Shown piece after piece: positions 24,161 to 32,798 of a stretch of 64,000 nt of DNA (the first letter of the stretch is position 1; each line of letters opens with the position of its first letter). The notes under the pieces were generated by a model, which worked only from the letters and a program-made list of their open reading frames with translations, was not told the origin of the DNA and searched no databases. Origin of the DNA: Miltoncostaea sp050250915 (GTDB lineage: Bacteria; Actinomycetota; Thermoleophilia; Miltoncostaeales; Miltoncostaeaceae); assembly GCA_050250915.1 (NCBI GenBank), contig JBFWNT010000001.1, positions 1 through 64,000 of the forward strand, given 5' to 3'. Both the position numbers and the translations under genes were made by a program.

Positions 24161-24934
24161 ATGCGAGCGATGCTCGTCGGCGACGTGGTCGGCGGTGTCG
24201 GCATGCGGGCCCTGCTCGCGCGCCTGCCCGGGCTCCGCGAGGAGCACCAGCCGGACGTGGTGGTGGTCAACTGCGAGAACGCCGCCGGCGGTGCGGGCAC
24301 CTCGCCCCGGCAGGCCACCGAGCTGCTGGAGGCCGGCGTCGACGTGCTGACCGGCGGCAACCACACCCTCCAGAAGCCGGAGATCCTCCCGATGCTGGAG
24401 GCCGAGCCGCGGATGCTGCGGCCGGCGAACATCGCGGCGAAGGCGCCGGGGCGGGGGGTGACCACCGTCGAGACGGCCGCGGGGCCCGTGAGCGTGATCA
24501 GCATCATGGGGTCGGTGTTCATGACCGCCGCGCACTCGCCGTTCGCGATCATCGACGACCTGGTGGCCGAGGCGCGGCGGGGGTCCGACGTGGTGCTGGT
24601 CGACATCCACGCGGAGGCCACCAGCGAGAAGATCGCCCTGGGCCACCACCTCGACGGCCGGGTGACCGCGGTGGTCGGCACCCACACCCACGTCCAGACC
24701 GCCGATGCGCGGGTGCTGAAGGACGGGACCGCCTACCTCACCGACCTGGGGATGACCGGCCCGCACGACGCGGTGATCGGCGTCCGCACCGAGACGATCC
24801 TGCGCCGCTTCATCACGGGCTCGCCGGGCCGCTTCGAGCCCGCCGACGGGGGCGTGCTGGTGCAGGGGGCGGTCGTGGACGCCGGGCCGGACGGCCGCGC
24901 GACGGCGATCCGCACCTTCTCCGTGGAGGGCTGA
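24161..24934 (+). CDS. ymdB: YmdB-family metallophosphoesterase
   Basis: A 257-residue calcineurin-like phosphoesterase; YmdB of Bacillus hydrolyses 2',3'-cyclic nucleotides and affects RNA turnover and multicellular behaviour. Metal motifs seen are LVGDVVGGVG (about residues 5-14), NCENAAGG, GGNHTLQK, VDIHAEATSEK (about 147-157) and GTHTHVQTAD (about 172-181), followed by TDLGMTGP. Length matches the family. It is downstream of a LytM-like gene on the same strand. Confidence 0.9.
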   Translation: MRAMLVGDVVGGVGMRALLARLPGLREEHQPDVVVVNCENAAGGAGTSPRQATELLEAGVDVLTGGNHTLQKPEILPMLEAEPRMLRPANIAAKAPGRGVTTVETAAGPVSVISIMGSVFMTAAHSPFAIIDDLVAEARRGSDVVLVDIHAEATSEKIALGHHLDGRVTAVVGTHTHVQTADARVLKDGTAYLTDLGMTGPHDAVIGVRTETILRRFITGSPGRFEPADGGVLVQGAVVDAGPDGRATAIRTFSVEG

Positions 24935-25003
24935 CCCGGGGGGCGGGGCCCGCGGGGTGGGCCCGAGCCCGCCGCGCGTGCCTGCCGTCGCTCCGCCAGC
25001 GAA

Positions 25004-25030
25004 TGCATCGTGCAATGATTGCACGATGCA
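25004..25030. promoter_or_regulatory. 27-bp palindromic operator overlapping -10 and start codon of the marR gene
   Basis: Two perfect 12-base arms, TGCATCGTGCAA and its exact reverse complement, flank TGA at 25016-25018. The dyad covers an AATGAT -10-like hexamer (25014-25019) and the ATG at 25026. MarR proteins commonly bind such dyads to repress their own operon, so this is almost certainly the autoregulatory site. Confidence 0.8.
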
Positions 25031-25508
25031 CGACAAGCCGGAGGACGTCACCCCGGACGAGGTCGTCGATGCGGTCCTGACAGCCAGCCGCGTCCTGGTG
25101 GCGGTGGCCGCCGAGTCGCTCGCCGCCGCGGAGCGGCAGGACGTGAGCCTGCCCCAGTACCGGGTGCTCGTCCTCATCGCCGCGCGCGGACCCCAGCGGG
25201 TCGCCGACCTCGCCGAGGCGCTCGGGGTGAACCCTTCGACGGCGACGCGAGTGTGCGACCGGCTGTACGGCAAGGGGCTCATCCACCGCCGCCGCCCGCC
25301 CGGGCGGCGCCGCGAGGTCCGGATCAGCCTGAGCGACGCCGGGGTCGGACTCGTCGACGAGGTCACGCGCCGGCGCCGCGACGGCATCGCCCGGCTGCTG
25401 GCGGCGGTCCCCGGCGAGCAGCGCGCCGCCGTGGTGCACGGCCTGCGCGCGCTCGCCGACGCGGCCGGCGAGATCCCCGATCCCGACTGGGCGCTCGGGT
25501 GGAACTGA
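25026..25508 (+). CDS. MarR-family transcriptional regulator
   Basis: A 160-residue winged-helix regulator. VSLPQYRVLVLI (about 40-51), the recognition region LGVNPSTATRVCDRLYGKGLI (split by family gaps, about 68-88) and the wing RRRPPGRRREVRISLSDAG (about 89-107) match MarR. ATG at 25026 lies inside a 27-bp palindrome, leaving no room for a Shine-Dalgarno, so a leaderless self-repressed transcript is likely. Its 3' end overlaps the ClC gene by 10 bp, which makes ClC its probable target. Confidence 0.9.
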   Translation: MHDKPEDVTPDEVVDAVLTASRVLVAVAAESLAAAERQDVSLPQYRVLVLIAARGPQRVADLAEALGVNPSTATRVCDRLYGKGLIHRRRPPGRRREVRISLSDAGVGLVDEVTRRRRDGIARLLAAVPGEQRAAVVHGLRALADAAGEIPDPDWALGWN

Positions 25509-27307
25509 CGCCGTCCGCCGGTGCGGCCGGCGGCCTCCGCCGGTTCGCGGACGCCCCGTCCAGGCGATCGGCCCAGGCGGTCGGGCTCGCGTTGGCCGTG
25601 GGCGTCGGCGCCGGTCTCGGCGCGATCGCGTTCCGCGAGCTGGTCCTCGGTCTGACCCGCGTGTTCACGGGTCACGAGGACTACGGCGCGCAGGGCCTGG
25701 CCGACCACGCGCTCCTCGGGATCGGGCCGTGGTTCCTGCTGCTGGCCCCGGTCGTCGGTGGCCTGCTGTACGGGCCGCTGCTCTCCCGGTTCGCCCCCGA
25801 GGCACGCGGACACGGCGTGCCCGAGGTGATGCTCGCGGTCGCGCGCGACGGGGGGCGCATCCGGCCTCGAGTGGCGCTCGTGAAGGCACTCGCCTCGGGC
25901 TTGTGCATCGGCTCCGGCGGGTCGGTCGGGCGCGAGGGGCCGATCGTCCAGATCGGCGCCGCGCTGGGGTCGGCCCTCGGGCAGATGGCCCGCCTGCCCG
26001 CGTCGCGGTTGCGGCTGCTGGTGGCGTGTGGGGCGGCCGGGGGCATCGCCGCGACGTTCAACGCGCCGATCGCCGGCGTGTTCTTCGCGCTCGAGGTGAT
26101 CTTGCGCGACTGGGCGGTCGGCTCCTTCGGCACGGTCGTGATCAGCGCGGTCGCCGCCGACGCCATCTCGCGCGCCGCGCTCGGCGACGCGGTCGTCATC
26201 GCCGTCCCCGAGTTCCACGTCCATTCGCCATGGCAGTACCTGCTGTTCGCCTGCCTCGGCGTGGTCGGCATGGTCGTCGGCCTGTCCTTCACCCGGCTGC
26301 TGTACGGGATGGAGGATCTGGCGGACCGCATCTGGCGCGGCCCCCAGTGGGCGCGGCCCGCGGTCGGCGGCCTGCTCCTCGGCGCCCTGCTCCTGGCGAT
26401 GCCCCAGCTCTACGGCGTCGGCTACGGGGTGCTCCTGAAGGGTGTGACCGGGGGCTACGCCACCACGTTCCTGCTCGCGCTCCTGGCCGGGAAGATGGTC
26501 GCCACCAGCCTGACGCTGGCGATCGGGGGATCCGGCGGTGTCTTCGCCCCGTCGCTGTTCATGGGTGCCATGGTCGGGACCGCGTACGGGGACGTCGTCC
26601 ACGGCCTCGTGCCGGGCGTCGCCGGCGCGCCCGGGGCGTACGGCGTGGTCGGCATGGCGGCCGTGTTCGCCGCCGCGGCCCGGGCTCCGGTCACCGCCGT
26701 GATGATCATGATCGAGCTGACGGGCGGCTATGGCATCGTGCTGCCGCTGATGCTCGGCGTGGTGGTCGCCGCCGGGCTCGCCGAGCTGATCACGCGCGAC
26801 ACGATCTACACCCTGAAGCTCCGTCGCCGCGGCATCGACATCGACCAGGCCGCGGCGCCGCTGACGGGCGTCTGCGTCGCCGATGCGATGGCCCCCGCCC
26901 CGTCGTCGGTGGCCGCGACGGCGCCCCTGGCCGCGGTGCTCGAGGTGCTGACCCGCGAGGACGGTGACGCCGTCCCGGTCGTCGATGCCGGCGGGCGCCA
27001 CATGGGCGTCGTCTCCGGGCTCGACGCGGAGCGGACGCTGGCCGGCGGGCGCACCGCGCCGGCGGGGAGCCTCGCGGCGGACATGCCGACGCTCCGCGAG
27101 GACGACGACCTGACGGTCGCGATCAGGGGCCTGGCGGAGGCTCCGTGGGGGCTCCCCGTGCTTTCGGACGGCGCCGTCGTCGGCTGGGTGAGCCACCGGG
27201 ACGTGGTCCGCGCGTATGGCGTCGCCCTCGAGGGCGCTGCTGGCCGGCCGCGCCCGGCGCCCGGGTCCGAGGGGGGTCAAGCTCCGCGCGCCCTTGACCG
27301 ATCCTAG
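25499..27307 (+). CDS. ClC-type chloride channel/transporter with CBS domains
   Basis: A 602-residue ClC protein. About 10-12 hydrophobic segments span residues 20-430. Ion-path motifs are GSGGSVGREGP (about 138-148, with the gating Glu of GREGP) and GGSGGVFAPSLFMG (about 340-353). A C-terminal pair of CBS domains (about 455-575) is expected to bind nucleotides or sense ionic conditions. The gating Glu is compatible with Cl-/H+ exchange. GTG at 25499 overlaps the marR coding end by 10 bp, so the two form one operon. Confidence 0.92.
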   Translation: MELTPSAGAAGGLRRFADAPSRRSAQAVGLALAVGVGAGLGAIAFRELVLGLTRVFTGHEDYGAQGLADHALLGIGPWFLLLAPVVGGLLYGPLLSRFAPEARGHGVPEVMLAVARDGGRIRPRVALVKALASGLCIGSGGSVGREGPIVQIGAALGSALGQMARLPASRLRLLVACGAAGGIAATFNAPIAGVFFALEVILRDWAVGSFGTVVISAVAADAISRAALGDAVVIAVPEFHVHSPWQYLLFACLGVVGMVVGLSFTRLLYGMEDLADRIWRGPQWARPAVGGLLLGALLLAMPQLYGVGYGVLLKGVTGGYATTFLLALLAGKMVATSLTLAIGGSGGVFAPSLFMGAMVGTAYGDVVHGLVPGVAGAPGAYGVVGMAAVFAAAARAPVTAVMIMIELTGGYGIVLPLMLGVVVAAGLAELITRDTIYTLKLRRRGIDIDQAAAPLTGVCVADAMAPAPSSVAATAPLAAVLEVLTREDGDAVPVVDAGGRHMGVVSGLDAERTLAGGRTAPAGSLAADMPTLREDDDLTVAIRGLAEAPWGLPVLSDGAVVGWVSHRDVVRAYGVALEGAAGRPRPAPGSEGGQAPRALDRS

Positions 27308-27309
27308 AG

Positions 27310-27831
27310 ATGATGCCCATCTTCGGTCGCACGGGGCGCCCCCCGGACGATCACGCCCTCGCGGCGTCGCTCGCCCCGGACGGCGTCTTCCGCGTCAGGC
27401 CCGCTCGCGCGGGCACGCCGGTGCCGCGCCTGCGCCGCCGGGTGGCGGTGGCCGCCGCCGCCCTGGCGATGTTCGCCATCCCCGCCGTCGGCATCGCCGG
27501 CCTCGGCCAGCAGGGCCCGCCCGCCCCGGGCGCGACGGCCGACATGGGCGCCGTGGTGGAGGCGCGCTACCAGTCCGCGCTCGTGCTGGGCAACGGGGGC
27601 CGCTTCGCCGAGGCCGCCGAGCTGATGCGGAGCGTGGTCCCCTACCGCCGCTCCCAGGCCGCGGTCCGGAGCTGGTCGACCCGCGCCGCGCAGCGCCTGC
27701 TGGCCGACGCGCGCCGGGTCGCACCATCCGACCCGGACCGGGCCCGGGGGCTCGTGCGCCGGGCGGGCACCCTGGCGCCCGGGCTCTCGGGCCTCACGGC
27801 GGCCCGCGCCGAGGTGGGCCTCAGTCGGTGA
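27310..27831 (+). CDS. single-pass membrane protein, function unknown
   Basis: A 173-residue protein with a basic N-terminal 45 residues, one membrane segment (about 46-66) and a C-terminal region of about 95 residues that looks alpha-helical and TPR-like (EARYQSALVLGNGGRFAEAA). No catalytic motif is seen. It starts 3 bases after the ClC stop, so it may belong to that operon. It overlaps the convergent glycosyltransferase gene by 11 bp at the stops. Confidence 0.65.
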   Translation: MMPIFGRTGRPPDDHALAASLAPDGVFRVRPARAGTPVPRLRRRVAVAAAALAMFAIPAVGIAGLGQQGPPAPGATADMGAVVEARYQSALVLGNGGRFAEAAELMRSVVPYRRSQAAVRSWSTRAAQRLLADARRVAPSDPDRARGLVRRAGTLAPGLSGLTAARAEVGLSR

Positions 27832-29107
27832 GGTAGCGGGCCGACACGGCGCTCTCGGCGCGTGGCGGCTCCGTGCGCTGCCTCCCGAGCACCCGGCCCA
27901 GCGGGCGCCCGGCGATGCTCGGGCGCGGCCAGGCGGCCGCGAGCAGCGCGATCAGCGCCGTGTCGCGCAGCACCAGCAGCGCGATGGGCCAGTCGTGCAT
28001 CGCGACCAGGTCCCAGTACTGGTGGGGGAAGTACGCGAACGTGAGCAGCATCGCGGCCGCCGTCGCCACCGCGGTGGCCGGCCCGAAGCGGCCGGCGACC
28101 ACGAAGCCCACCGGCAGCAGCCACACCATGAACTGGGGCGAGAGGACCTTGCCGCACACCAGCAGCGCGATCAGCGTCGCGGCGGCGGCGGCGACGAACA
28201 GGCGGGCGTCGCCGGGGTGGCGGGCCCGGTGGAGCCCCACCCAGAGGCTCCACGCGATCGCGATGACCAGCACGATCAGGACCGCGGTCATGATCGCCGC
28301 GATGATCGCCGGGCCGGTGCCCTCCAGCCCCTGGCTTCCGTAGGAGTTCTCGATCGTGACCGGAACGTCGGCCAGGGCGTGGAGGCCGAGGAGGTAGGCC
28401 GAGCCGATCGACTCGACCTGGAGCGGGCGGTCCAGGTGGTAGCGGGCGATCTCCCAGGTCCCCGACGGCGACATGATCGCGAAGGGCGCGATGACCAGCG
28501 CCACCGCGGCCACGGCCGCCGCCGCGCCGGTCCACGCCCGCCGCGCCGAGTCGCGGTGGGACTGCCACAGCAGCATCACCGGGATCAGCGCCAGCGGCAC
28601 CAGCTTCAGCAGCGTCGCGGCGGCCAGCAGGCCCCAGGCGAGGCGCCAGCGTTCGGTGGCGGCCGCCCACAGCGTCCAGACCACGAGCGCGGAGAGCGCC
28701 ATGTCGAAGCGCGTCTCCACCAGGTTGCCGATCAGCAGCGGGCTCACGGCCGTGAGCACCGCGGCCACCGTCTGGCGCCGGCCGTCGAGCCCGATCGCCC
28801 GGGCCAGGAAGACCACCCCGACCACGGTGGCGCACAGGCACAGCAGCATCAGCACCGAGAACGTCACCCCGTACGGGCCGGGCAGCGCGCCCGCCAGCCA
28901 GAACAGGCCGGCCGCGAGGGGCGGGTACTCCAGGTTGAAGTCGGCGTACGGGACGTTGCCCGCCGCGATCGCGTCGTAGGCGCGCTGGTACACCGGGATG
29001 TCGGTGATGACCGAGTTCGCGTACACGCCCATCTGGAGCGGGATGGCCCACACCAGGGCGGCCAGGGCGCACGCGAATGCGGGCAGCGTCCAGCGGTGCG
29101 CCGTCAT
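27821..29107 (-). CDS. GT87/DUF2029-type integral membrane glycosyltransferase
   Basis: A 428-residue polytopic protein with about ten membrane segments. The first extracytoplasmic loop holds TDIPVYQRAYDAIAAGNVPY and EYPPLAAG, which match the polyprenyl-phosphate-dependent mannosyltransferase (PimE/GT87) family, where acidic loop residues are catalytic. LSPQFMVWLLP near the C-terminal third is another family feature. Expected to add sugars to envelope glycans or lipids outside the membrane. ATG at 29107 overlaps the preceding gene by 4 bp. Confidence 0.85.
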   Translation of the reverse strand: MTAHRWTLPAFACALAALVWAIPLQMGVYANSVITDIPVYQRAYDAIAAGNVPYADFNLEYPPLAAGLFWLAGALPGPYGVTFSVLMLLCLCATVVGVVFLARAIGLDGRRQTVAAVLTAVSPLLIGNLVETRFDMALSALVVWTLWAAATERWRLAWGLLAAATLLKLVPLALIPVMLLWQSHRDSARRAWTGAAAAVAAVALVIAPFAIMSPSGTWEIARYHLDRPLQVESIGSAYLLGLHALADVPVTIENSYGSQGLEGTGPAIIAAIMTAVLIVLVIAIAWSLWVGLHRARHPGDARLFVAAAAATLIALLVCGKVLSPQFMVWLLPVGFVVAGRFGPATAVATAAAMLLTFAYFPHQYWDLVAMHDWPIALLVLRDTALIALLAAAWPRPSIAGRPLGRVLGRQRTEPPRAESAVSARYLTD

Positions 29108-30948
29108 CCGGGCACCGGGACGGGCTCGTGCGCCGGTGCCCGCGCGGGCTCCGGCTCGGGCCGCCGCGGGCGCAGCGGCGGGGGCCAGTCGGGCACCACG
29201 GCGAGCAGCGCGAACGGCAGGAACCACGGGATGTACAGGTAGAACCAGTGCGTCAGCGTCAGCTCGACCCCGATGAGGAGGGCACCGGACAGGGCGGTCA
29301 TGGTGAGCAGATCGAGGCGCCGCGGCCAGCGGAGCACGGCCAGGGCGGCGATCGCGACGACCACCATCACGGCGATCTGGACCGGGCGCAAGCCGGGATG
29401 CTGCCCCCACACCGAGAATGGCGAATCGCGCCCGAGCTGGTAGCCGATCGTGCGGTTCCAGAACGCGCGCACGCCGTCGGTGCCGTCGAGCAGCAGGACC
29501 CAGCCGGTGGCGACCGCCGCGCCGGCCAGCCCGGCGGCGTACGGCAGCAGGTTGCGGCCCGGCCCGGGGCGCGGGAAGGGCTTGCGGCTCCACAGCAGCA
29601 GCAGCACGGCGGGGGCGAACTTCGCCGACAGCGCCAGCCCCAGCATCGCCCCGCGCCAGAACGGATGTCGCAGCAGCACGAGGCCCCAGATGAGGGCGGC
29701 CGCCACCAGCCCGTCGTTGGAGTTGGTCTCCAGGGCGTACGCGGTGAACGGGAACGCCGACCACGCCAGCGCCAGCCCCATGCCCAGCCGCAGCCCGGCG
29801 ATGCGCCACCCCAGCGCGAACATCCCGGCGACGCAGAGGATGTCGAACAGCGACGCGGCGCCGTGGGCGGCGCCGAGGTCGTCCCACTTGCCCTCCCACG
29901 GCTGGGCGAGCTCGAACGGGACGTAGACGATGTAGTTGAGCGGGCCGTACGTGTCGCACGACCCGCAGTCGCGCGGCATGTTCCCGTAGGGCGTGATGCC
30001 GTGCTCGATGCGGTCGGCCCCGATCACGCCGGCGTAGCCGACGTCGATCACGTTCGAGTTGAAGGCGTTGAGCCCGAAGCGCAGGGCCAGCGTCACCACG
30101 AGCAGCGTCACCAGCACCCAGGTGGGCGCGGAGCCGCCGAAGGAGGGGCGCGGGCGCGGCGTGGGCCGTTCCTCGCGGACGTCGTCGAGCTCGGCGGCGG
30201 GCACGGTGACCGGGCGCGCGGCCCGGGTGCGGGCGATCGCGATCCAGGCGAGCCGCAGCGCCAGGTACACCATCGGCGGGTACTGGAGCGGCACCGACGT
30301 GAAGATCTCGCCGTCGTTGAACCAGATCAGCGAGATCGAGAACGAGACGAGCACCAGCAGGTCCAGGGTGCGCATCGACAGCAGCCGCCGCGGCTGCGCG
30401 AACGGCAGCATCGCCAGGACGAAGATCAGGCACAGGGGGATCCAGATCGCCGGGCGGGTGATCGCGCGCCCGAACGCCCCGTCGTAGCCGCGGGCCATCA
30501 TCCACGCCACCTGCGGGCCGGTGCGCACCTCGGTGATCTCGCCGCTGTCGTCGGAGACGAATACCTGGGCCTCGACGGTCTCCTTGCCCTTCGCGTCCTT
30601 CGAGACCGCGTAGTAGGTGTGGAGCCGCTTCGCCGGGTCGTACTCGACGGCGGTGCGGGCGATGGTGCGGGAGTCGATCCAATCGTGGAGCTCGCGGGAG
30701 CTCCCGGCGATGGCCTCGACCTCCTGGTCGGTGAGGCTCGCCTTGCGGTCCAGCGCCGGCCGCTCCAGCACCGTCCGGATCTCGGACGCGCGCTCGGCGA
30801 CGCCGGCCACCAGCTCGGCGGCCGCCGCGGTGGCCTCGGCGGGGGTGGGCTCCACCGCGTGGGCGGGGGCCGAGCCGGCGGCGGAGGCGGAGGCGGCGGG
30901 CGCCGCGAGGGCCAGGGCCGCCAGCAGCGCGGCTGCCCGTGGCCTCAT
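29104..30948 (-). CDS. GT87-like membrane protein with a secreted N-terminal domain
   Basis: A 614-residue protein. A signal peptide (about residues 1-23) is followed by a soluble domain of roughly 130 residues, then about ten membrane segments from 160 to 590 and a Pro/Ala-rich tail. Loop motifs HGITPYGNMP and DTYGPLNYIVYVPF resemble the DUF2029/GT87 loop. The unusual feature is the N-terminal extracytoplasmic domain (VSKDAKGKETVEAQVFVSD), a PepSY-like beta-rich stretch, which may sense or present a substrate. It is translationally coupled to the next GT87 gene by a 4-bp overlap. Confidence 0.8.
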   Translation of the reverse strand: MRPRAAALLAALALAAPAASASAAGSAPAHAVEPTPAEATAAAAELVAGVAERASEIRTVLERPALDRKASLTDQEVEAIAGSSRELHDWIDSRTIARTAVEYDPAKRLHTYYAVSKDAKGKETVEAQVFVSDDSGEITEVRTGPQVAWMMARGYDGAFGRAITRPAIWIPLCLIFVLAMLPFAQPRRLLSMRTLDLLVLVSFSISLIWFNDGEIFTSVPLQYPPMVYLALRLAWIAIARTRAARPVTVPAAELDDVREERPTPRPRPSFGGSAPTWVLVTLLVVTLALRFGLNAFNSNVIDVGYAGVIGADRIEHGITPYGNMPRDCGSCDTYGPLNYIVYVPFELAQPWEGKWDDLGAAHGAASLFDILCVAGMFALGWRIAGLRLGMGLALAWSAFPFTAYALETNSNDGLVAAALIWGLVLLRHPFWRGAMLGLALSAKFAPAVLLLLWSRKPFPRPGPGRNLLPYAAGLAGAAVATGWVLLLDGTDGVRAFWNRTIGYQLGRDSPFSVWGQHPGLRPVQIAVMVVVAIAALAVLRWPRRLDLLTMTALSGALLIGVELTLTHWFYLYIPWFLPFALLAVVPDWPPPLRPRRPEPEPARAPAHEPVPVPG

Positions 30949-30953
30949 GCGCG

Positions 30954-31406
30954 CTACCGGAAGGACCAGCGGCGGTTCAGCAGGAAGTTGACCGGCATGA
31001 CCACCGCGATGGCGATCGCCTGGGCGGGCACCTCCGGGCTCCCGGCCGAGACCAGCACCTCCAGCACGATCAGGTTCAGCCCCAGCGCGACCAGGCTCAC
31101 CGCGAGGTAGCGGGCCGCCTGCTGCGAGGCGGGGAGCTCGTGCCGCTGGAAGGTCCAGAACTTGTTCAGGACGAAGTTGTTGGTCCAGGCCACGACGAAC
31201 GCGCCCACGGCGGCGGCGATGTAGTGCAGCTCCGCCGCGTGGACCAGCAGGGAGAACACGACCAGGTTGACCAGGTACCCCGAGGCCCCGACGACGCAGA
31301 ACCGCAGCAGCTGGTTCCAGTCCGCGCGCCGCGCAGCCCGGATGTTGGGGACGCGCAGGACTCGCGCGCCCGGCACGGTCGCGGGCGGGGCTTCACGGGT
31401 GCGCAC
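30954..31406 (-). CDS. GtrA-family membrane protein
   Basis: A 150-residue four-helix protein with LLRFCVVGASGYLVNLVVF (about residues 31-49), AWTNNFVLNKFWTF and the closing NFLLNRRWSF, all typical of GtrA. GtrA proteins help move polyprenyl-phosphate sugars across the membrane. This fits the two GT87-type enzymes that follow on the same strand and would use such donors. The start is taken as GTG at 31406, with TACCAT 8 bases upstream. Confidence 0.88.
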   Translation of the reverse strand: MRTREAPPATVPGARVLRVPNIRAARRADWNQLLRFCVVGASGYLVNLVVFSLLVHAAELHYIAAAVGAFVVAWTNNFVLNKFWTFQRHELPASQQAARYLAVSLVALGLNLIVLEVLVSAGSPEVPAQAIAIAVVMPVNFLLNRRWSFR

Positions 31407-31414
31407 GGCCCGCG

Positions 31415-31420
31415 ATGGTA
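31415..31420 (-). promoter_or_regulatory. -10-like hexamer TACCAT before gtrA-like gene
   Basis: TACCAT on the minus strand ends 8 bases before the GTG at 31406. It is a plausible promoter for the GtrA-glycosyltransferase operon. Confidence 0.35.
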
Positions 31421-31456
31421 CCAGAGGGGGTACTCGGATCCGGCGCGGGAAGGGCC

Positions 31457-31462
31457 TACACT
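31457..31462 (+). promoter_or_regulatory. -10-like hexamer TACACT before the aminotransferase gene
   Basis: TACACT ends 4 bases before the ATG at 31467, a little closer than the usual 6-8 bases in this window. Confidence 0.35.
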
Positions 31463-31466
31463 CCCC

Positions 31467-32798
31467 ATGATCGCGACCGATCGCCACGAGGGGGACCCCA
31501 CGTCCCAGCGCATCCCACCGCCGCGTCCGCGGACGCCCGAGACCGCCCTGCGCCCGGTGGACGCCGCGCGCTACGACAGCCGCTTCGCATCCCGTGCCGC
31601 CGGGATCGTGTCGTCGGTGATGCGCGACCTCATGTCGATGGCCGGGCGACCGGAGATCATCTCGCTGGCGGGCGGCTTCCCCAACACCGAGGCCTTCGAG
31701 CGCGAGATCTTCGACGAGGTGGTGGAGGTCGTGGCGCGCGACCACCTGGCGGCGGCGCTCCAGTACGGGCCCACCGAGGGGCTGACGGAGCTGCGCGAGC
31801 TGATCGTGGACATCATGGCCCACGAGGGGGCGCACGCCGGCGTCGAGGACATCATGGTCACGAGCGGCGGGCAGCAGGCGATCGACCTGTCGATCCGCAC
31901 CTTCGTGAACCCGGGCGACACCGTCCTGGCGGAGGGCCCCACCTACCCCGGGGCCGTCCCGTGCTTCACCACCTACGAGGCCCGCGTGGAGCACGTCCCG
32001 ATGGACGACGACGGGCTGCGGGTCGACCTGGTGGAGGAGGCGCTCGACCGCCTCGCCGCGGAGGGCCGGCCCCCGAAGCTGCTCTACACGATCCCCAACT
32101 TCCACAACCCGGCCGGCGTCACGATGTCGCTCGAGCGCCGGGAGCGGCTCATCGAGATCGCCCACGACCGCGAGCTGCTGATCGTGGAGGACAACCCCTA
32201 CGGCCAGATCCGGTTCGACGGCGAGCCCCTGCCCACCCTGTGGGAGCTGGACGCCGGCCAGGGCTGGGTGATCTACCTCTCCACGTTCTCGAAGATCCTG
32301 GCCCCGGGCACCCGGGTCGGCTGGGTCGCGGCGCCCGCGGCGGTGCTGCGGAAGATGAACCTGGGCAAGCAGGCCGCCGACCTCTGCAGCTCCACCGTCA
32401 CGCAGCGCTTCGTGATCGAGTACCTGAAGCGCCACGACTGGCGCGACTACGTCGCCCGCCTCAACGGCATCTACCGCCTGCGCCGCGACGCGCTGCTGCG
32501 CGCCCTGGAGGAGGAGATGCCCCCGGAGGCCACGTGGACGCGGCCGAACGGCGGGCTGTTCGTGTGGGCGACGCTGCCCGACTACATCGACACCACCAAC
32601 CTCGCGGCGGCCGCCATCGAGCGCCACGAGGTGGCGTTCGTGCCCGGCCGTGGCGCGTACCTCGACGGCCGTGGCGGCAACTCCATGCGCCTCAACTTCT
32701 CCGGCGTCCCCGAGGCGACCATCAGCGAGGGCGTCCGCCGCCTCGGGCTGGCCGTGACGGAGATGACCGAGCTCCACCGGGCCCTGGGCGGGTCGTGA
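31467..32798 (+). CDS. PLP-dependent class I aminotransferase (2-aminoadipate/aromatic type)
   Basis: A 443-residue aminotransferase of the LysN/ARO8-like group. ISLAGGFPNTEAFE (about residues 66-79), YGPTEGLTELRE, TSGGQQAIDL, NFHNPAGVT, EDNPYGQIRF and the Schiff-base Lys in STFSKILAPGTRVGW are seen. These define fold type I class I enzymes that often use aminoadipate, aromatic or branched-chain substrates. A charged N-terminal stretch of about 45 residues precedes the domain. Its stop overlaps the ddl start by 4 bp. Confidence 0.9.
   Translation: MIATDRHEGDPTSQRIPPPRPRTPETALRPVDAARYDSRFASRAAGIVSSVMRDLMSMAGRPEIISLAGGFPNTEAFEREIFDEVVEVVARDHLAAALQYGPTEGLTELRELIVDIMAHEGAHAGVEDIMVTSGGQQAIDLSIRTFVNPGDTVLAEGPTYPGAVPCFTTYEARVEHVPMDDDGLRVDLVEEALDRLAAEGRPPKLLYTIPNFHNPAGVTMSLERRERLIEIAHDRELLIVEDNPYGQIRFDGEPLPTLWELDAGQGWVIYLSTFSKILAPGTRVGWVAAPAAVLRKMNLGKQAADLCSSTVTQRFVIEYLKRHDWRDYVARLNGIYRLRRDALLRALEEEMPPEATWTRPNGGLFVWATLPDYIDTTNLAAAAIERHEVAFVPGRGAYLDGRGGNSMRLNFSGVPEATISEGVRRLGLAVTEMTELHRALGGS

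Noticed and set aside
24080..27280. A 1066-codon open frame on the minus strand across ymdB, marR and clc
   Set aside because: It is rich in His, Arg, Gly and Asp with no family motif and is fully antisense to well-supported genes; long antisense frames are expected at this GC content.
29077..31110. A 677-codon plus-strand frame over the GT87-like genes
   Set aside because: Antisense to membrane proteins with clear hydrophobic patterns; the product is charged low-complexity sequence.
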